Of a stretch of 64,000 nt of DNA, positions 15,150 through 24,574 are shown piece by piece. Both the position numbers and the translations under genes were made by a program. Location of the stretch: contig JAYODD010000004.1 of assembly GCA_038106145.1 (NCBI GenBank), positions 1-64,000 of the forward strand. Direction: 5' to 3'. This DNA comes from JBFJKD01 sp038106145 (GTDB lineage Bacteria > Pseudomonadota > Gammaproteobacteria > Pseudomonadales > Porticoccaceae). Under the pieces are notes generated by a model. The model was given only the letters and a program-made list of their open reading frames with translations. It was not told where the DNA came from and made no database searches. The stretch's first letter is position 1; every line of letters starts with the position of its first letter.

Positions 15150-16493
15150 CTACTCAACACCCGAATTACCCGGTGGAACTTGAGTCAGCTGCGCATTTTC
15201 GTCCTCGGCCTGCCCTTCTTCACGCAAGGCCGCCGGCATTTCCCGTTTGGCTGGGGCTCCTAGGGTTTTCAGATCGTCCATTCTTTTGACCAAATTACCC
15301 TTGCCCCGCGACAGGCGATTACGGGTCAGTGCCCAGGCTTCCTGGGACTTATCCAGGTGTTTACCCACTTCTTCCAACGCCTGCACCACCAACACAAACT
15401 GGTCGTACAGAGCCGCGGCCTGGGTGGCGATTTTTTCCGCGTTGCGATTCTGATCGGCGTAGCGCCAGATATTATTGATGGTGCGCAGGGTCGCCATCAG
15501 CGTACTCGGACTGACCAGAATAATGCCGCGATCATAGGCGTCCCGGAATAAAGTCTGGTCGCGCTCGATAGCTACCATAAACGCCGCTTCGATGGGCACG
15601 AAAATCAGCACAAAGTCCAGGGTATTGATCCCTTCGAGCTGTTCGTACGCCTTGCGACTCAGCCCGGTGATATGGTTGCGGATCGACATGATATGTTGGT
15701 TAAGATGGCGCACCCTGGCATCCTCGTCGTCGCTGCGACAATAGCGCTCGTAATCGGTCAGCGACACCTTGGCATCGATAACAATATCCCGCTTGTCCGG
15801 CAAACGCAGAATGACATCCGGGCTGCGCCGCCGCCCAGCGTCATCCTTGAGGGACACCTGGGTTTCGTATTCCCGGCCTTTGCGCAGACCGGATTCCTCG
15901 AGCAGGCGTTCGAGCACCACCTCGCCCCAGTTGCCCTGCACCTTGCTGTCGCCCTTTAGAGCCGTGGCCAGCATGACGGCATCGTCGCCAATGCGCTGCG
16001 CCTGTTTTTGCAACTCGCTTATCTGTCCAATTAAGCGATTGCGCTCGGCACTTTCCTTATGCTGACTATCGTCGATTTTTTTACGAAACTCGCTCAGCTC
16101 GCGCCGCAACGGATCGACCGTACTATCCATTACCTGCTTGCTACTGCGATTAAAAACCGCCTGTTTATCCTCAAAAATTCGGTTGGCAATATTTTCGAAT
16201 TCGCGGCCAAGGGTGTTTCGGGCATCGGTCAGTAACGCCAGTTGCTCCTGATAGCGCTGTTGCTCACTGGCGAGGCGTGCGGTCAGGCCCGCATTATCCG
16301 TACTCAGCGCGGCGTTCCGCTCGAGGGCGCTGGCCAATTGCGCTTCGAGTGTTGCGCTACGCTCCCGCAAATGTTCCCCGGTGGCCTGGGAACGCGCGTG
16401 GCGCCCATGCATCAGGGCCACTGCAACAGCCACGCCCATACCTGCGCCGAGCATCAGTGCGGTAATCAGTTGCCAGTCAAAAGAAAATGCCAT
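15150..16493 (-). CDS. rmuC: DNA recombination protein RmuC homologue
   Basis: A 447-residue RmuC from the ATG at 16493 (MAFSFDWQLITALML); the frame stays open to 16580, but the family starts with this membrane anchor. After one N-terminal membrane helix come about 150 residues of coiled coil (many Glu/Ala/Arg heptads). The RmuC nuclease-like core follows: LKGDSKVQGNWGEVVLERLLE, RSPDVILRLPDKRDIVIDAKVSL and LDFVLIFVPIEAAF. RmuC limits inversion recombination at short inverted repeats. It is divergent from murI with a short promoter interval. Confidence 0.92.
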   Translation of the reverse strand: MAFSFDWQLITALMLGAGMGVAVAVALMHGRHARSQATGEHLRERSATLEAQLASALERNAALSTDNAGLTARLASEQQRYQEQLALLTDARNTLGREFENIANRIFEDKQAVFNRSSKQVMDSTVDPLRRELSEFRKKIDDSQHKESAERNRLIGQISELQKQAQRIGDDAVMLATALKGDSKVQGNWGEVVLERLLEESGLRKGREYETQVSLKDDAGRRRSPDVILRLPDKRDIVIDAKVSLTDYERYCRSDDEDARVRHLNQHIMSIRNHITGLSRKAYEQLEGINTLDFVLIFVPIEAAFMVAIERDQTLFRDAYDRGIILVSPSTLMATLRTINNIWRYADQNRNAEKIATQAAALYDQFVLVVQALEEVGKHLDKSQEAWALTRNRLSRGKGNLVKRMDDLKTLGAPAKREMPAALREEGQAEDENAQLTQVPPGNSGVE

Positions 16494-16564
16494 GGGCTGT
16501 ATTTTAGCAGTATGGGCTGTGCCGTTGGTGTAAAATTGTCGGGGAATATTCGTAGTGGTCATCC

Positions 16565-17417
16565 ATGACACCCTCAGCAAAAATTCTTGTTTTCGATTCT
16601 GGCGTGGGCGGACTCAGCGTATTGCACGCGTTGCGCCAGCGCCTACCCACCTGCCACTACGTATACGCCTGTGACAATGCGGCCTTTCCCTACGGTACCA
16701 AGGACGAGACTACGTTGATTGAACGGGTGGATCAGGTGCTCCACGCCCTGATCAGAGCGGAAGCTCCGCATATTGTGGTGGTTGCCTGCAATACCGCCAG
16801 CACCCTGGCGTTGCCGCGCATTCGCGCGCACTTTAGCGATCCGGTGGTCGGCGTCGTTCCCGCCATTAAACCCGCGGCGACATTATCCAAAACCAGAGTT
16901 TTTGGCCTGCTGGGCACGCCAGGCACGGTACGGCGGCCTTATACACAGCAATTGATCGACGAATTTGCTGGCGACTGTAAAATCGTTCGGGTCGGCAGCA
17001 GCGAGCTGGTGCAGCTCGCGGAAGCCGCGCTGCGTGGCCAGCCACCTGGGCTTGCTCGGCTAAGGGATATTCTCGCGCCGTTTTTTGACCACCCATTGCT
17101 NNNNNNNNNNGGATTGTATCGTGCTGGCCTGCACCCACTTTCCGCTGCTGAAAAAAGAATTAACCGCGGCCTGCCCGCGCCCGATCACCTGGATTGATTC
17201 CGGGGAGGCCATTGCCCGGCGCGTCGCATCCCTGTTGCCAACGGTAAGCTCTATGGCGCCACCCGGTATCCATACGATCAACGATAACCGGCAAGACATC
17301 GGCTACACGCCGCCTCAACAAAAAGCGTTGTTCACCGCGCGCTCTGCTGATCTCGAGTTATTGAAGCCCACCCTGGTAGAGTTTGGTTGCGGCCAGTTGG
17401 AATTTATACGGGTTTAG
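16565..17417 (+). CDS. murI: Glutamate racemase MurI (interrupted by a ten-N assembly gap)
   Basis: MurI makes D-glutamate for peptidoglycan. The first part has FDSGVGGLSVLHAL with the catalytic-site Asp/Ser, FPYGTKDE, and ACNTASTLALP with the first catalytic cysteine. After the N run at 17101-17110 the frame resumes with DCIVLACTHFPLLKKEL, carrying the second catalytic cysteine and histidine. The two halves are in different frames relative to the ten placeholder bases. For one intact gene the real gap length must be a multiple of three. Apart from the gap the length (~281 codons) is normal. Its stop overlaps the 3' end of the convergent Nudix gene by four bases. Confidence 0.9.
17101..17110. 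other. Assembly gap (ten N) inside murI
   Basis: The ten N are a placeholder of unknown true size. The flanks share no overlap. The coding frames on each side are reconciled only if the missing length is divisible by three, so the displayed frameshift is artificial. Confidence 0.95.
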
Positions 17418-18211
17418 GTCCCCGCAGCCTGCTCATCCATGGACGACTTGGCGACGCGACGAATATCGCCTTTGCCCGCCCGCGCCGGAATGCTTAAATA
17501 CGTGCGACCGTTTTCGGTCACGTAACGCTGGGAGACCAGCCCCTCGGGATGGTCCTCAAAATCGGCAACGGCGTCCTCGACGCAGGCATAACTGCTGAGC
17601 CGGCGACAATTCATTTCGGTGGGAACCATCACAAAGTATTCGCCGCTAGTTGCGTATTCGACTATCTGCTGGGGCGATCTCCAGAAAGAATCCACCAGTT
17701 CGCTGCCGTCGTGCAGCCCATCCTGCCCCGGCGGCGCCGGGGCGATAAAAAAACGTGTCGAAAAACGCTTGCTACGTTCCGCCGGTGTCACCCAGTGCGC
17801 GAAATACGTCAGCGCGTCGGGTGCGGCTTGCAAGCCGTGCTGCTGCAACAGGCGCGAGAACAGACTTTCGTCGCGGGCCACCGCATCGCGATGCATGCGC
17901 ATGGCGGCCAATCGTTCCACATCCGGCCAGGCACCATCCGCCGAGTGCGCGAACAAAATGCCGGTTTCCTCAAAGGTCTCACGGATTGCCGTCATGCGCA
18001 AAGCCGCCAACTCATCCGTCGCACCCTCGCTATCACCTGACTCCAGCGCTCCACCTGGAAAAACCAGTGCGCCGCCAGCAAACGTGGTCGCCCGATTGCG
18101 CACGGCGACAAATAGTTCCATGCCCGCCGGTTTCACTCCCAACGGTTTATTGCGCGCAATCACCAGACTTGCGGATGGTCGCGGCACCACGGCTTTTACA
18201 TTATTTGCCAC
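17414..18211 (-). CDS. Nudix hydrolase, NUDT19-like
   Basis: A 265-residue Nudix protein of the type related to NUDT7/NUDT19 (CoA or acyl-CoA diphosphatases). The Nudix box is split by an insertion: FPGGALESGD at residues ~51-60, then IRETFEETGILFA at ~76-88, which supplies the metal-binding glutamates. Further family segments are YFAHWVTPAERSKRFSTRFF and the C-terminal region around FVMVPTEMNCRRLSSY. A second member of the same subfamily lies at 51206-52021. Substrate and physiological role are not established. It is convergent and overlapping with murI. Confidence 0.85.
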   Translation of the reverse strand: MANNVKAVVPRPSASLVIARNKPLGVKPAGMELFVAVRNRATTFAGGALVFPGGALESGDSEGATDELAALRMTAIRETFEETGILFAHSADGAWPDVERLAAMRMHRDAVARDESLFSRLLQQHGLQAAPDALTYFAHWVTPAERSKRFSTRFFIAPAPPGQDGLHDGSELVDSFWRSPQQIVEYATSGEYFVMVPTEMNCRRLSSYACVEDAVADFEDHPEGLVSQRYVTENGRTYLSIPARAGKGDIRRVAKSSMDEQAAGT

Positions 18212-18293
18212 GCGTTACTCACTGCATTATAAAAATCCATAAATGGTTGGGTGCCCGCCGCCCTTTGTGCCATTATTGACTTGTATACAAATC

Positions 18294-21107
18294 ATGTCCA
18301 TTGCCAACCACCAGTCCGCCCCCCTTATGCTCAATCCATTATTCGACATCGCCGCACTGGAACAGCACATCGGCGCCGGGCACCTGATACTGACCCCAAA
18401 CCATCGACTGGCGCGGGCCATTCGTTCCACGTGGGGGGCGCAGTGCGCTGCCCAACGAGGACAAACACGGTGGCCGCAGCCACAAATTTATGCCATCGAA
18501 AGCTGGCTGGAGGAATGCTGGCAACAACTGCTCGATCAATGCTACGAACCGGCTCTGACAGGCGCAGTAGTCAGTGAGCAGGGTGCAACACTGTTGTGGA
18601 GGACCGCCATCGGCGGTGACCAGAACGCGCCCCCGAACCTGGACCCGTCTAACTTCGTGCGCCTCGCTAAGCAAACATGGCGGGATTTGCAACGCTGGCG
18701 GATTCAGCCGCATCAGCTTGTGGCGAGCCGCCATCAGGGTACTCAGTATTTTTTGCGCTGGCTCAAAGACTTTCAACAGGCGCTCGCCCAGCGGCGGCTT
18801 GTGACCCGCGAGGATAGCTACGCGATAATTGCCGACGCTTTTGCAAACGGTGCGCTGCAACAGCATGCGCGTATTGTCCCGGTGGGGTTTCAAACCACTC
18901 CCCCGCTATTCGCCAGGGTAATCGACGCCGCAGCTGGGGAGGCCGGGGAGGTAGTACCTCTACAACAAATGTCGCCGCCAGACCGCCCCCGCACAGCATA
19001 CGCCCTGGCTGTACAGGACCAAAATGCCGAAATCAGCGCTGCCGCCCGCTGGGCAAAGGAGCAAATAATGCTCGATCCACACCAGCGTATCGGTGTGGTG
19101 TTCAGCGGCCTCAACCGCATGCGCGACAAAGTAGAGCGCGTCTTTCGCGACACGTTCAGCCCCGCACACTGCCTGCCCCAAAACCCCCACACCCCCGCGA
19201 GCTTTAATTTGTCAGCCGGAATACCGCTACGCCACACCCCTGTGATCGGGACGGCGTTGACCCTATTGACCCTGCACAGCACAGCACCGTTTACCCTGGA
19301 GGAGTCCTGTGCCCTGTTAAATAGCCCGTTCTGGGGCACCGCGACAACGGACGTCGTTATCCGCAGCCACGCCGAATTATTACTGCGCAAACTGGGCAAG
19401 GTAGCCCCTGGCCACGACGATCTGCGCAACGCCTTACGTCAGGCCCAACGCAGTTTGCAGGAACACCACGCCAACCTGGCGGAAATACTGCAGAAAGCTC
19501 GGGAACTGGACCGGCAGCGACCGCATCGGGCGCTGTTTTCCTACTGGGCGCAGTATTGCACCCAGCATTTAGCCGCGCTCGGCTGGCCCGGCCCGCGGGC
19601 CCTGGACAGCATCGAATATCAACAGGTGGAACGTTGGCGTTCGGTCCTCGAGGAACTGGCATCGCTGGATCACTATGGCCCCGCGGTAACTTACGCAGAA
19701 GCACTGGCGGAACTGACACAACTGGCGCACAACGCGGTATTTCAACCGGAAACCCCGGATTCAGCGGTCCAGGTGCTGGGGTTGCTGGAAGCGGCCGGTC
19801 TGCGTTTCGATCGCCTGTGGGTAGCCGGCATGGAAAGTTCTCAGTGGCCCCAGGGCGTGGTTTACAATCCCCTGTTGCCGCCGGCACTGCAACGCCAATG
19901 GCAACTCCCTCGAGCTTGCCCCGAGCAGGAGTTGACCCTCGCACGGATGCTTTTCGACCAGTTTGCCCACAGCGCGGACGAGGTGCTATTCAGTTACCCG
20001 CGGCTGGAAGGGGATACGGAATTGCACCCCAGCGCATTGCTGGATGAGCTACAGTTTTATCCATCAGCGGTGGAAACTGGCGCTGATAATGACCCAGGGA
20101 CCTGGGCACCCTGGGGGTCAGCCCCACAACTGGCGGAATACCCGGCCCTTGAACGCGTTGCCAGCCATAGCGCTCCGCCCCTCGCCCCCCTGCCCCGGCG
20201 ATTGCGCGGTGGCAGTAGCCTGTTGCGGGATCAGGCGGGATGCCCTTTCAACGCCTTTGCCATCTGGCGTCTGGGCGCGACGCCGTTGCCTGAACCCCTG
20301 CCCGGACTGTCCCCCCAGGACCGCGGCGCATTGGTACACCGCTGCCTCGAGTTGTTGTGGCGGCAACTGCAATCACAGGCGAACCTGCTGGCGCTCGACG
20401 CAAGCACGTTGTATGCACGACTGACCGACGTTGTCGAACAGGCGCTCGCACCCCTCAAACGCCAGCGCCCCGATTTGTTTGGCGTGCGTTTTTCGCGCCT
20501 GGAGCGGCAACGACTCCTGCACCTGTTACACAGCTGGCTGGAGATTGACCGTGCCCGCCCGCCCTTTGTGGTCACCTCCCCAGAACGGGAGACCAGCATC
20601 ACCGTCGGCGGACTGATTCTGAGCCTGCGCATGGACCGCATCGATCGACTTGAAAACGGCCAACTGGTGCTGATCGATTACAAAACCGGGTCGGCCAGTA
20701 TCAAAGACTGGAGCGGTGAACGTCCGGTGGACCCCCAGCTTCCCCTGTACGCCCTGCACGCCGAGGCACCCGTCGCAGCACTGTGTTTCGCGCGGGTTTC
20801 CGCCGCCAAAGACTGCGTCCTGAATGGCGTTGCGGAAAATCCCGATCTTTTGCCAAAACTCGAACCCCTGGCCAAACTGGCGCTGCCGGCCACCTGGACA
20901 GAAACCCTCGAGCACTGGCGCCGCGTACTCACCCTGTTGGCTGACGAAATTAGCGCGGGTACCACACCCGTCGTATTTTACAACCCGTCCGCCCTGCGTA
21001 ATCACAGCTATTTATTCCCACTCAATCGTTATCCCGAACTACAGCCCCTAAACGACGACCCGCCGGAAAACGACTCTGCGCAAACAGTTACGGAGTACCC
21101 TGCGTGA
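18294..21107 (+). CDS. AddB-like PD-(D/E)XK nuclease / inactivated helicase subunit
   Basis: About 937 residues of the 'probable DNA repair protein' family (AddB-like), which pairs with a UvrD-type helicase to process double-strand ends in bacteria without classical RecBCD. The N-terminus has helicase-like folds without a Walker A lysine motif (LTPNHRLARAIR). The middle has LRFDRLWVAGMESSQWPQG. The C-terminus has a PD-(D/E)XK nuclease with RMDRIDRLENGQLVLIDYKT, showing Asp and the Asp-x-Lys catalytic pair. The ATG at 18294 is my choice; ATG 18327 (MLNPLFDIAALE) is an alternative, and neither has a good ribosome-binding site. Its TGA overlaps the GTG of the next gene. Confidence 0.85.
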   Translation: MSIANHQSAPLMLNPLFDIAALEQHIGAGHLILTPNHRLARAIRSTWGAQCAAQRGQTRWPQPQIYAIESWLEECWQQLLDQCYEPALTGAVVSEQGATLLWRTAIGGDQNAPPNLDPSNFVRLAKQTWRDLQRWRIQPHQLVASRHQGTQYFLRWLKDFQQALAQRRLVTREDSYAIIADAFANGALQQHARIVPVGFQTTPPLFARVIDAAAGEAGEVVPLQQMSPPDRPRTAYALAVQDQNAEISAAARWAKEQIMLDPHQRIGVVFSGLNRMRDKVERVFRDTFSPAHCLPQNPHTPASFNLSAGIPLRHTPVIGTALTLLTLHSTAPFTLEESCALLNSPFWGTATTDVVIRSHAELLLRKLGKVAPGHDDLRNALRQAQRSLQEHHANLAEILQKARELDRQRPHRALFSYWAQYCTQHLAALGWPGPRALDSIEYQQVERWRSVLEELASLDHYGPAVTYAEALAELTQLAHNAVFQPETPDSAVQVLGLLEAAGLRFDRLWVAGMESSQWPQGVVYNPLLPPALQRQWQLPRACPEQELTLARMLFDQFAHSADEVLFSYPRLEGDTELHPSALLDELQFYPSAVETGADNDPGTWAPWGSAPQLAEYPALERVASHSAPPLAPLPRRLRGGSSLLRDQAGCPFNAFAIWRLGATPLPEPLPGLSPQDRGALVHRCLELLWRQLQSQANLLALDASTLYARLTDVVEQALAPLKRQRPDLFGVRFSRLERQRLLHLLHSWLEIDRARPPFVVTSPERETSITVGGLILSLRMDRIDRLENGQLVLIDYKTGSASIKDWSGERPVDPQLPLYALHAEAPVAALCFARVSAAKDCVLNGVAENPDLLPKLEPLAKLALPATWTETLEHWRRVLTLLADEISAGTTPVVFYNPSALRNHSYLFPLNRYPELQPLNDDPPENDSAQTVTEYPA

Positions 21108-24100
21108 CTGCGCCTGCCGATTATGCCGTACGGCAACAGGCCCTCGATATCGGGCAGTCCTTCGCGGTGGCCGCCCCTGCCGGCGCGGGAAAAACCGGTC
21201 TGCTGATTCAACGTATGCTGGCCCTGCTGGCCACCTGCGAGCAACCGGAACAGGTTTTGTGCATGACATTTACCCGCAAGGCCGCCGGGGAAATGCGCTC
21301 GCGCCTGATCGACGCACTGATCAGCGCCGCCAGCGAACAAGCCCCCGCGAACAGTTATGCCCGTCAAACGTGGCAATTTGCGCGGGATGTACTGGCCCGC
21401 GATCGGGAACAAAACTGGCAGTTGATTCGCTCGCCAAACCGGTTACGCATTATGACCATCGACGGTTTCTGCCGTAACCTCGCCCAGTTACTCAGCGCCG
21501 AAACCGGTATCGGCGAACTTCCCGAGCCCGTCGAAAACCCGGATCCCTACTACCGCCTCGCCATTAACGGACTGCTGGGGGAACTGGAAACAGACAGCGC
21601 CGCAGGGGACGCGCTGGAACAGCTGCTGGCCCACACCGATAACGATTTGGCGCGCCTTGAGGCGCTGTTGATACGCCTCCTGCAAAAACGGGAGCAGTGG
21701 CTGCCCCATATCTTTGCCAGTCGCGACGCGCGATCCGCTCTCGAATCGTTTCTCGCCAACGTGAACGCCGAAACCGTCGCTAACTGCCGCACCCTGATCG
21801 CGCCCCGCACTGCGGAGCTGTTAACCCTTGCCGACTATGCCGCCCAGCATCTGGCGGTGACGGCACCAGAGCATGACCTGGTGGCGTGGCGCGGGCTGCA
21901 ACACCTCCCCGACACGGCCGGGCCCTGGCGTGGTGTTGCCGATTTGTTGCTCACAAAAGACAACCCGGGCTGGCGTGCGCGGATCGACAATCGCCTTGGG
22001 TTTCCCGCCAAAAAAGACGCCCCTGCCCCGGAACTGGCGGACACCCGTAAACAGCAGTGGCAGGACCTGGTGAACTGGTGCCAAGGCCAGCCCGGTCTGC
22101 TGGAGGCACTGATCGATCTGCGTTATATGCCGGATCCGGTATTCGGGGAACGACAATGGCAAATACTCGAAGCCCTGACCATTACACTGCCGCGCCTGGT
22201 GGGGCATCTGGATCTGGTGTTCCGTCGCGCTGGTGTCGCCGACTTCGCCGCCATATCTCTGAGCGCCCTGCAAGCCCTCGGGGATGCGGATCAGCCCACG
22301 GATTTGACCCTGCAACTGGATTATCAGATTCACCATATTCTGGTGGACGAGTTCCAGGATACCTCGTCCCTGCAATTTGACCTGTTGCGCCGGCTCACCG
22401 CGGGTTGGCAGTCGGGAGATGGGCGCACGCTGTTTATTGTCGGCGACGGCATGCAATCCCTGTACGGCTTTCGCAACGCCAACGTCGGCCTGTTTCTCGA
22501 AGCTCGCCGACATCCAGTAGGCGATATAGTCCTGCAACCACTGGACCTGGCTGCCAACTTCCGTTCGCAATCCAACCTTATCAATTGGATAAATCGCCTG
22601 TTTAAAAACGCATTCCCGGCGCTACCGAACCCCGGCCGCGGCGCGGTGCCCTATACTCCCTCGAGTGCGGTGAAGACCGCAGTGGACGGGCCAGCGGTAA
22701 CTATCGATCTGTTTGCCGGACATACCAATCGCTGCGCCGAGGCGCAACGGGTTGCGGATCAGGTGGACGCGGCACTACAGGACAATCCCACAGGCACGGT
22801 TGCCCTGCTGGTGCGCAACCGGGGTCACCTGCGAGATATTCTGCCCACCCTGTACCAGCGGGGACACAGTTGGCTGGCCACTGACATCGATCCCCTCGCT
22901 ACCCGTATGGCGGTGATTGATCTGACGTCGTTAACCCGGGCATTGCTGTGTCCGGCGGATCGCGTTGCCTGGTTGTCGGTGCTCCGTGCGCCCTGGTGTG
23001 GTCTCGACAATCACGACTTGCTACACCTGGTTAACACGCCGCTCACCAATAGTCCGCTACCGCAAGGCGCCCACTACCCCCTGTTACTGACCCAGTTAAT
23101 TAACCACCGGGAAATTCCCCTGTCGCCTCAGGGCCAGACAATCCTGGAGCGGGTGGTCCCGGTGTTACACCAGGGGTGGCAGCAACGCCAGCGCAAGCCG
23201 CTGCGCACCTGGATAGAGGGCGTATGGATTGCCCTGGGTGGACCTGCCGCATTGCGGGATTCGGCAACGCTGTCTCAGTGTCGCCAGTATTTTGAGGTAC
23301 TGGAAGCGCGCGCTGACGATGCGCTCAACAACTGGCCAGTATTCCGAGATGCACTGGAGCGACTTTACGCTGCACCCGCTGCCACCGCCGCTACCCGCCT
23401 GCATATTATGACGGTGCACAAAGCCAAGGGACTGGAATTCGACACCGTGATTATTCCAGGCCTCGACCGAGGCGGACGGAACAACGACACGGAACTGCTG
23501 CTATGGCGGGAGCGCATTTCTGCCGCCGGGCAGACACAATTATTGATTTCTCCACCGCCAGCGGTGGGCGAGGCCAGGGACGCTTTGTATGAACACCTGA
23601 AACGGGAAGAAAAGTTAAAAACCCAACTGGAAAATGTGCGGGTGCTGTATGTGGCATGCACTCGCGCTATACGCCGTTTGCACTTGCTGTTCCACCTGCC
23701 GGAGCAGTCCAACCCTTCCCCAAACAGCCTGTTGGCGGCCTTGTGGCCACAACTTGAACAGGAGCTCACACAACCGCCAGCGGATACTCTGGTATTGCAT
23801 CACGGCGCGCCCGCCGCCATCGAAAACCCCATGGCGCCCGCGGCAAGCGAATTTTATCGTCTGCCCGTTAACTGGGGTTTTACACCGCCTCCTGAGGTAA
23901 CAACCACCATTAGTGACACCAATGTGGCCCTTGCTGGTAATTCGCGCCACAACGGCGATGCTGAATCCCGCCATATCGGCACCGTGTTGCACCGCACACT
24001 GCGGCAGATAACGCGGGAGGGCATCGCCAGCTGGAGTGCTGCCCGTATACAGCGGCAGTCACCGGCCTGGATGATTCAATTACAGCAACTGGGCGTGCAT

Positions 24101-24481
24101 AATACGGAACAGGCCATCGGCCAACTCACTGCGGCGATCTCCCACACCCTCGCAGATAAGCAAGGTCGCTGGCTATTGGACAATACCCACGGCGATAGCG
24201 CCTGTGAACTGGCCCTGGATTATGTCGACAGCGGTGTGGTACGCACCGCCATCATCGACCGCACATTTATCGACGACGGCGTGCGTTGGATTATCGACTA
24301 CAAGAGCGCGACACCGCAGCCGGGCCAATCCCTGGACGTATTCGTGCGCCAGCAACGGCAAATCTACAGCGCTCAGCTCGATCGCTACGCCGCGCTGTAC
24401 GGTGGCGAACACGAACCGCTGCCAGTAAAACGAGCGTTATTTTTTCCCCTGATTCCCCACCTCGATGTGCTGCCCGATTAA
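21104..24481 (+). CDS. UvrD/AddA-like helicase-nuclease
   Basis: A 1125-residue superfamily-1 helicase with C-terminal nuclease, the AddA-like partner of the preceding gene. Visible motifs: Walker A AAPAGAGKTGLL (residues ~19-30), CMTFTRKAAGEM (motif Ia), ILVDEFQDTSSLQF (motif II), VGDGMQSLYGFRNA (motif III), LDLAANFRSQ (motif IV), MTVHKAKGLEFDTVIIPG (motif V) and VRVLYVACTRA (motif VI). Near the C-terminus, IIDRTFIDDGVRWIIDYKS gives the nuclease Asp-x-Lys. The start is GTG 21104 in a GTGA overlap. The pair is expected to unwind and resect broken DNA ends for RecA loading. Confidence 0.92.
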   Translation: MTAPADYAVRQQALDIGQSFAVAAPAGAGKTGLLIQRMLALLATCEQPEQVLCMTFTRKAAGEMRSRLIDALISAASEQAPANSYARQTWQFARDVLARDREQNWQLIRSPNRLRIMTIDGFCRNLAQLLSAETGIGELPEPVENPDPYYRLAINGLLGELETDSAAGDALEQLLAHTDNDLARLEALLIRLLQKREQWLPHIFASRDARSALESFLANVNAETVANCRTLIAPRTAELLTLADYAAQHLAVTAPEHDLVAWRGLQHLPDTAGPWRGVADLLLTKDNPGWRARIDNRLGFPAKKDAPAPELADTRKQQWQDLVNWCQGQPGLLEALIDLRYMPDPVFGERQWQILEALTITLPRLVGHLDLVFRRAGVADFAAISLSALQALGDADQPTDLTLQLDYQIHHILVDEFQDTSSLQFDLLRRLTAGWQSGDGRTLFIVGDGMQSLYGFRNANVGLFLEARRHPVGDIVLQPLDLAANFRSQSNLINWINRLFKNAFPALPNPGRGAVPYTPSSAVKTAVDGPAVTIDLFAGHTNRCAEAQRVADQVDAALQDNPTGTVALLVRNRGHLRDILPTLYQRGHSWLATDIDPLATRMAVIDLTSLTRALLCPADRVAWLSVLRAPWCGLDNHDLLHLVNTPLTNSPLPQGAHYPLLLTQLINHREIPLSPQGQTILERVVPVLHQGWQQRQRKPLRTWIEGVWIALGGPAALRDSATLSQCRQYFEVLEARADDALNNWPVFRDALERLYAAPAATAATRLHIMTVHKAKGLEFDTVIIPGLDRGGRNNDTELLLWRERISAAGQTQLLISPPPAVGEARDALYEHLKREEKLKTQLENVRVLYVACTRAIRRLHLLFHLPEQSNPSPNSLLAALWPQLEQELTQPPADTLVLHHGAPAAIENPMAPAASEFYRLPVNWGFTPPPEVTTTISDTNVALAGNSRHNGDAESRHIGTVLHRTLRQITREGIASWSAARIQRQSPAWMIQLQQLGVHNTEQAIGQLTAAISHTLADKQGRWLLDNTHGDSACELALDYVDSGVVRTAIIDRTFIDDGVRWIIDYKSATPQPGQSLDVFVRQQRQIYSAQLDRYAALYGGEHEPLPVKRALFFPLIPHLDVLPD

Positions 24482-24574
24482 TCCCCTCTACAGCGGGCCG
24501 GTCCGCCCCCAATTGCTCGCAATTTTGCAGTAGAATACCCGTCCTGAATTAGTTCTGCGAACAACGGACCCGTC

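Noticed and set aside
17111..17197. Continuation of the first murI frame past the N run
   Set aside because: The translation after the gap in that frame is not MurI-like; the true continuation is in another frame, beginning DCIVLACTHFPLL.
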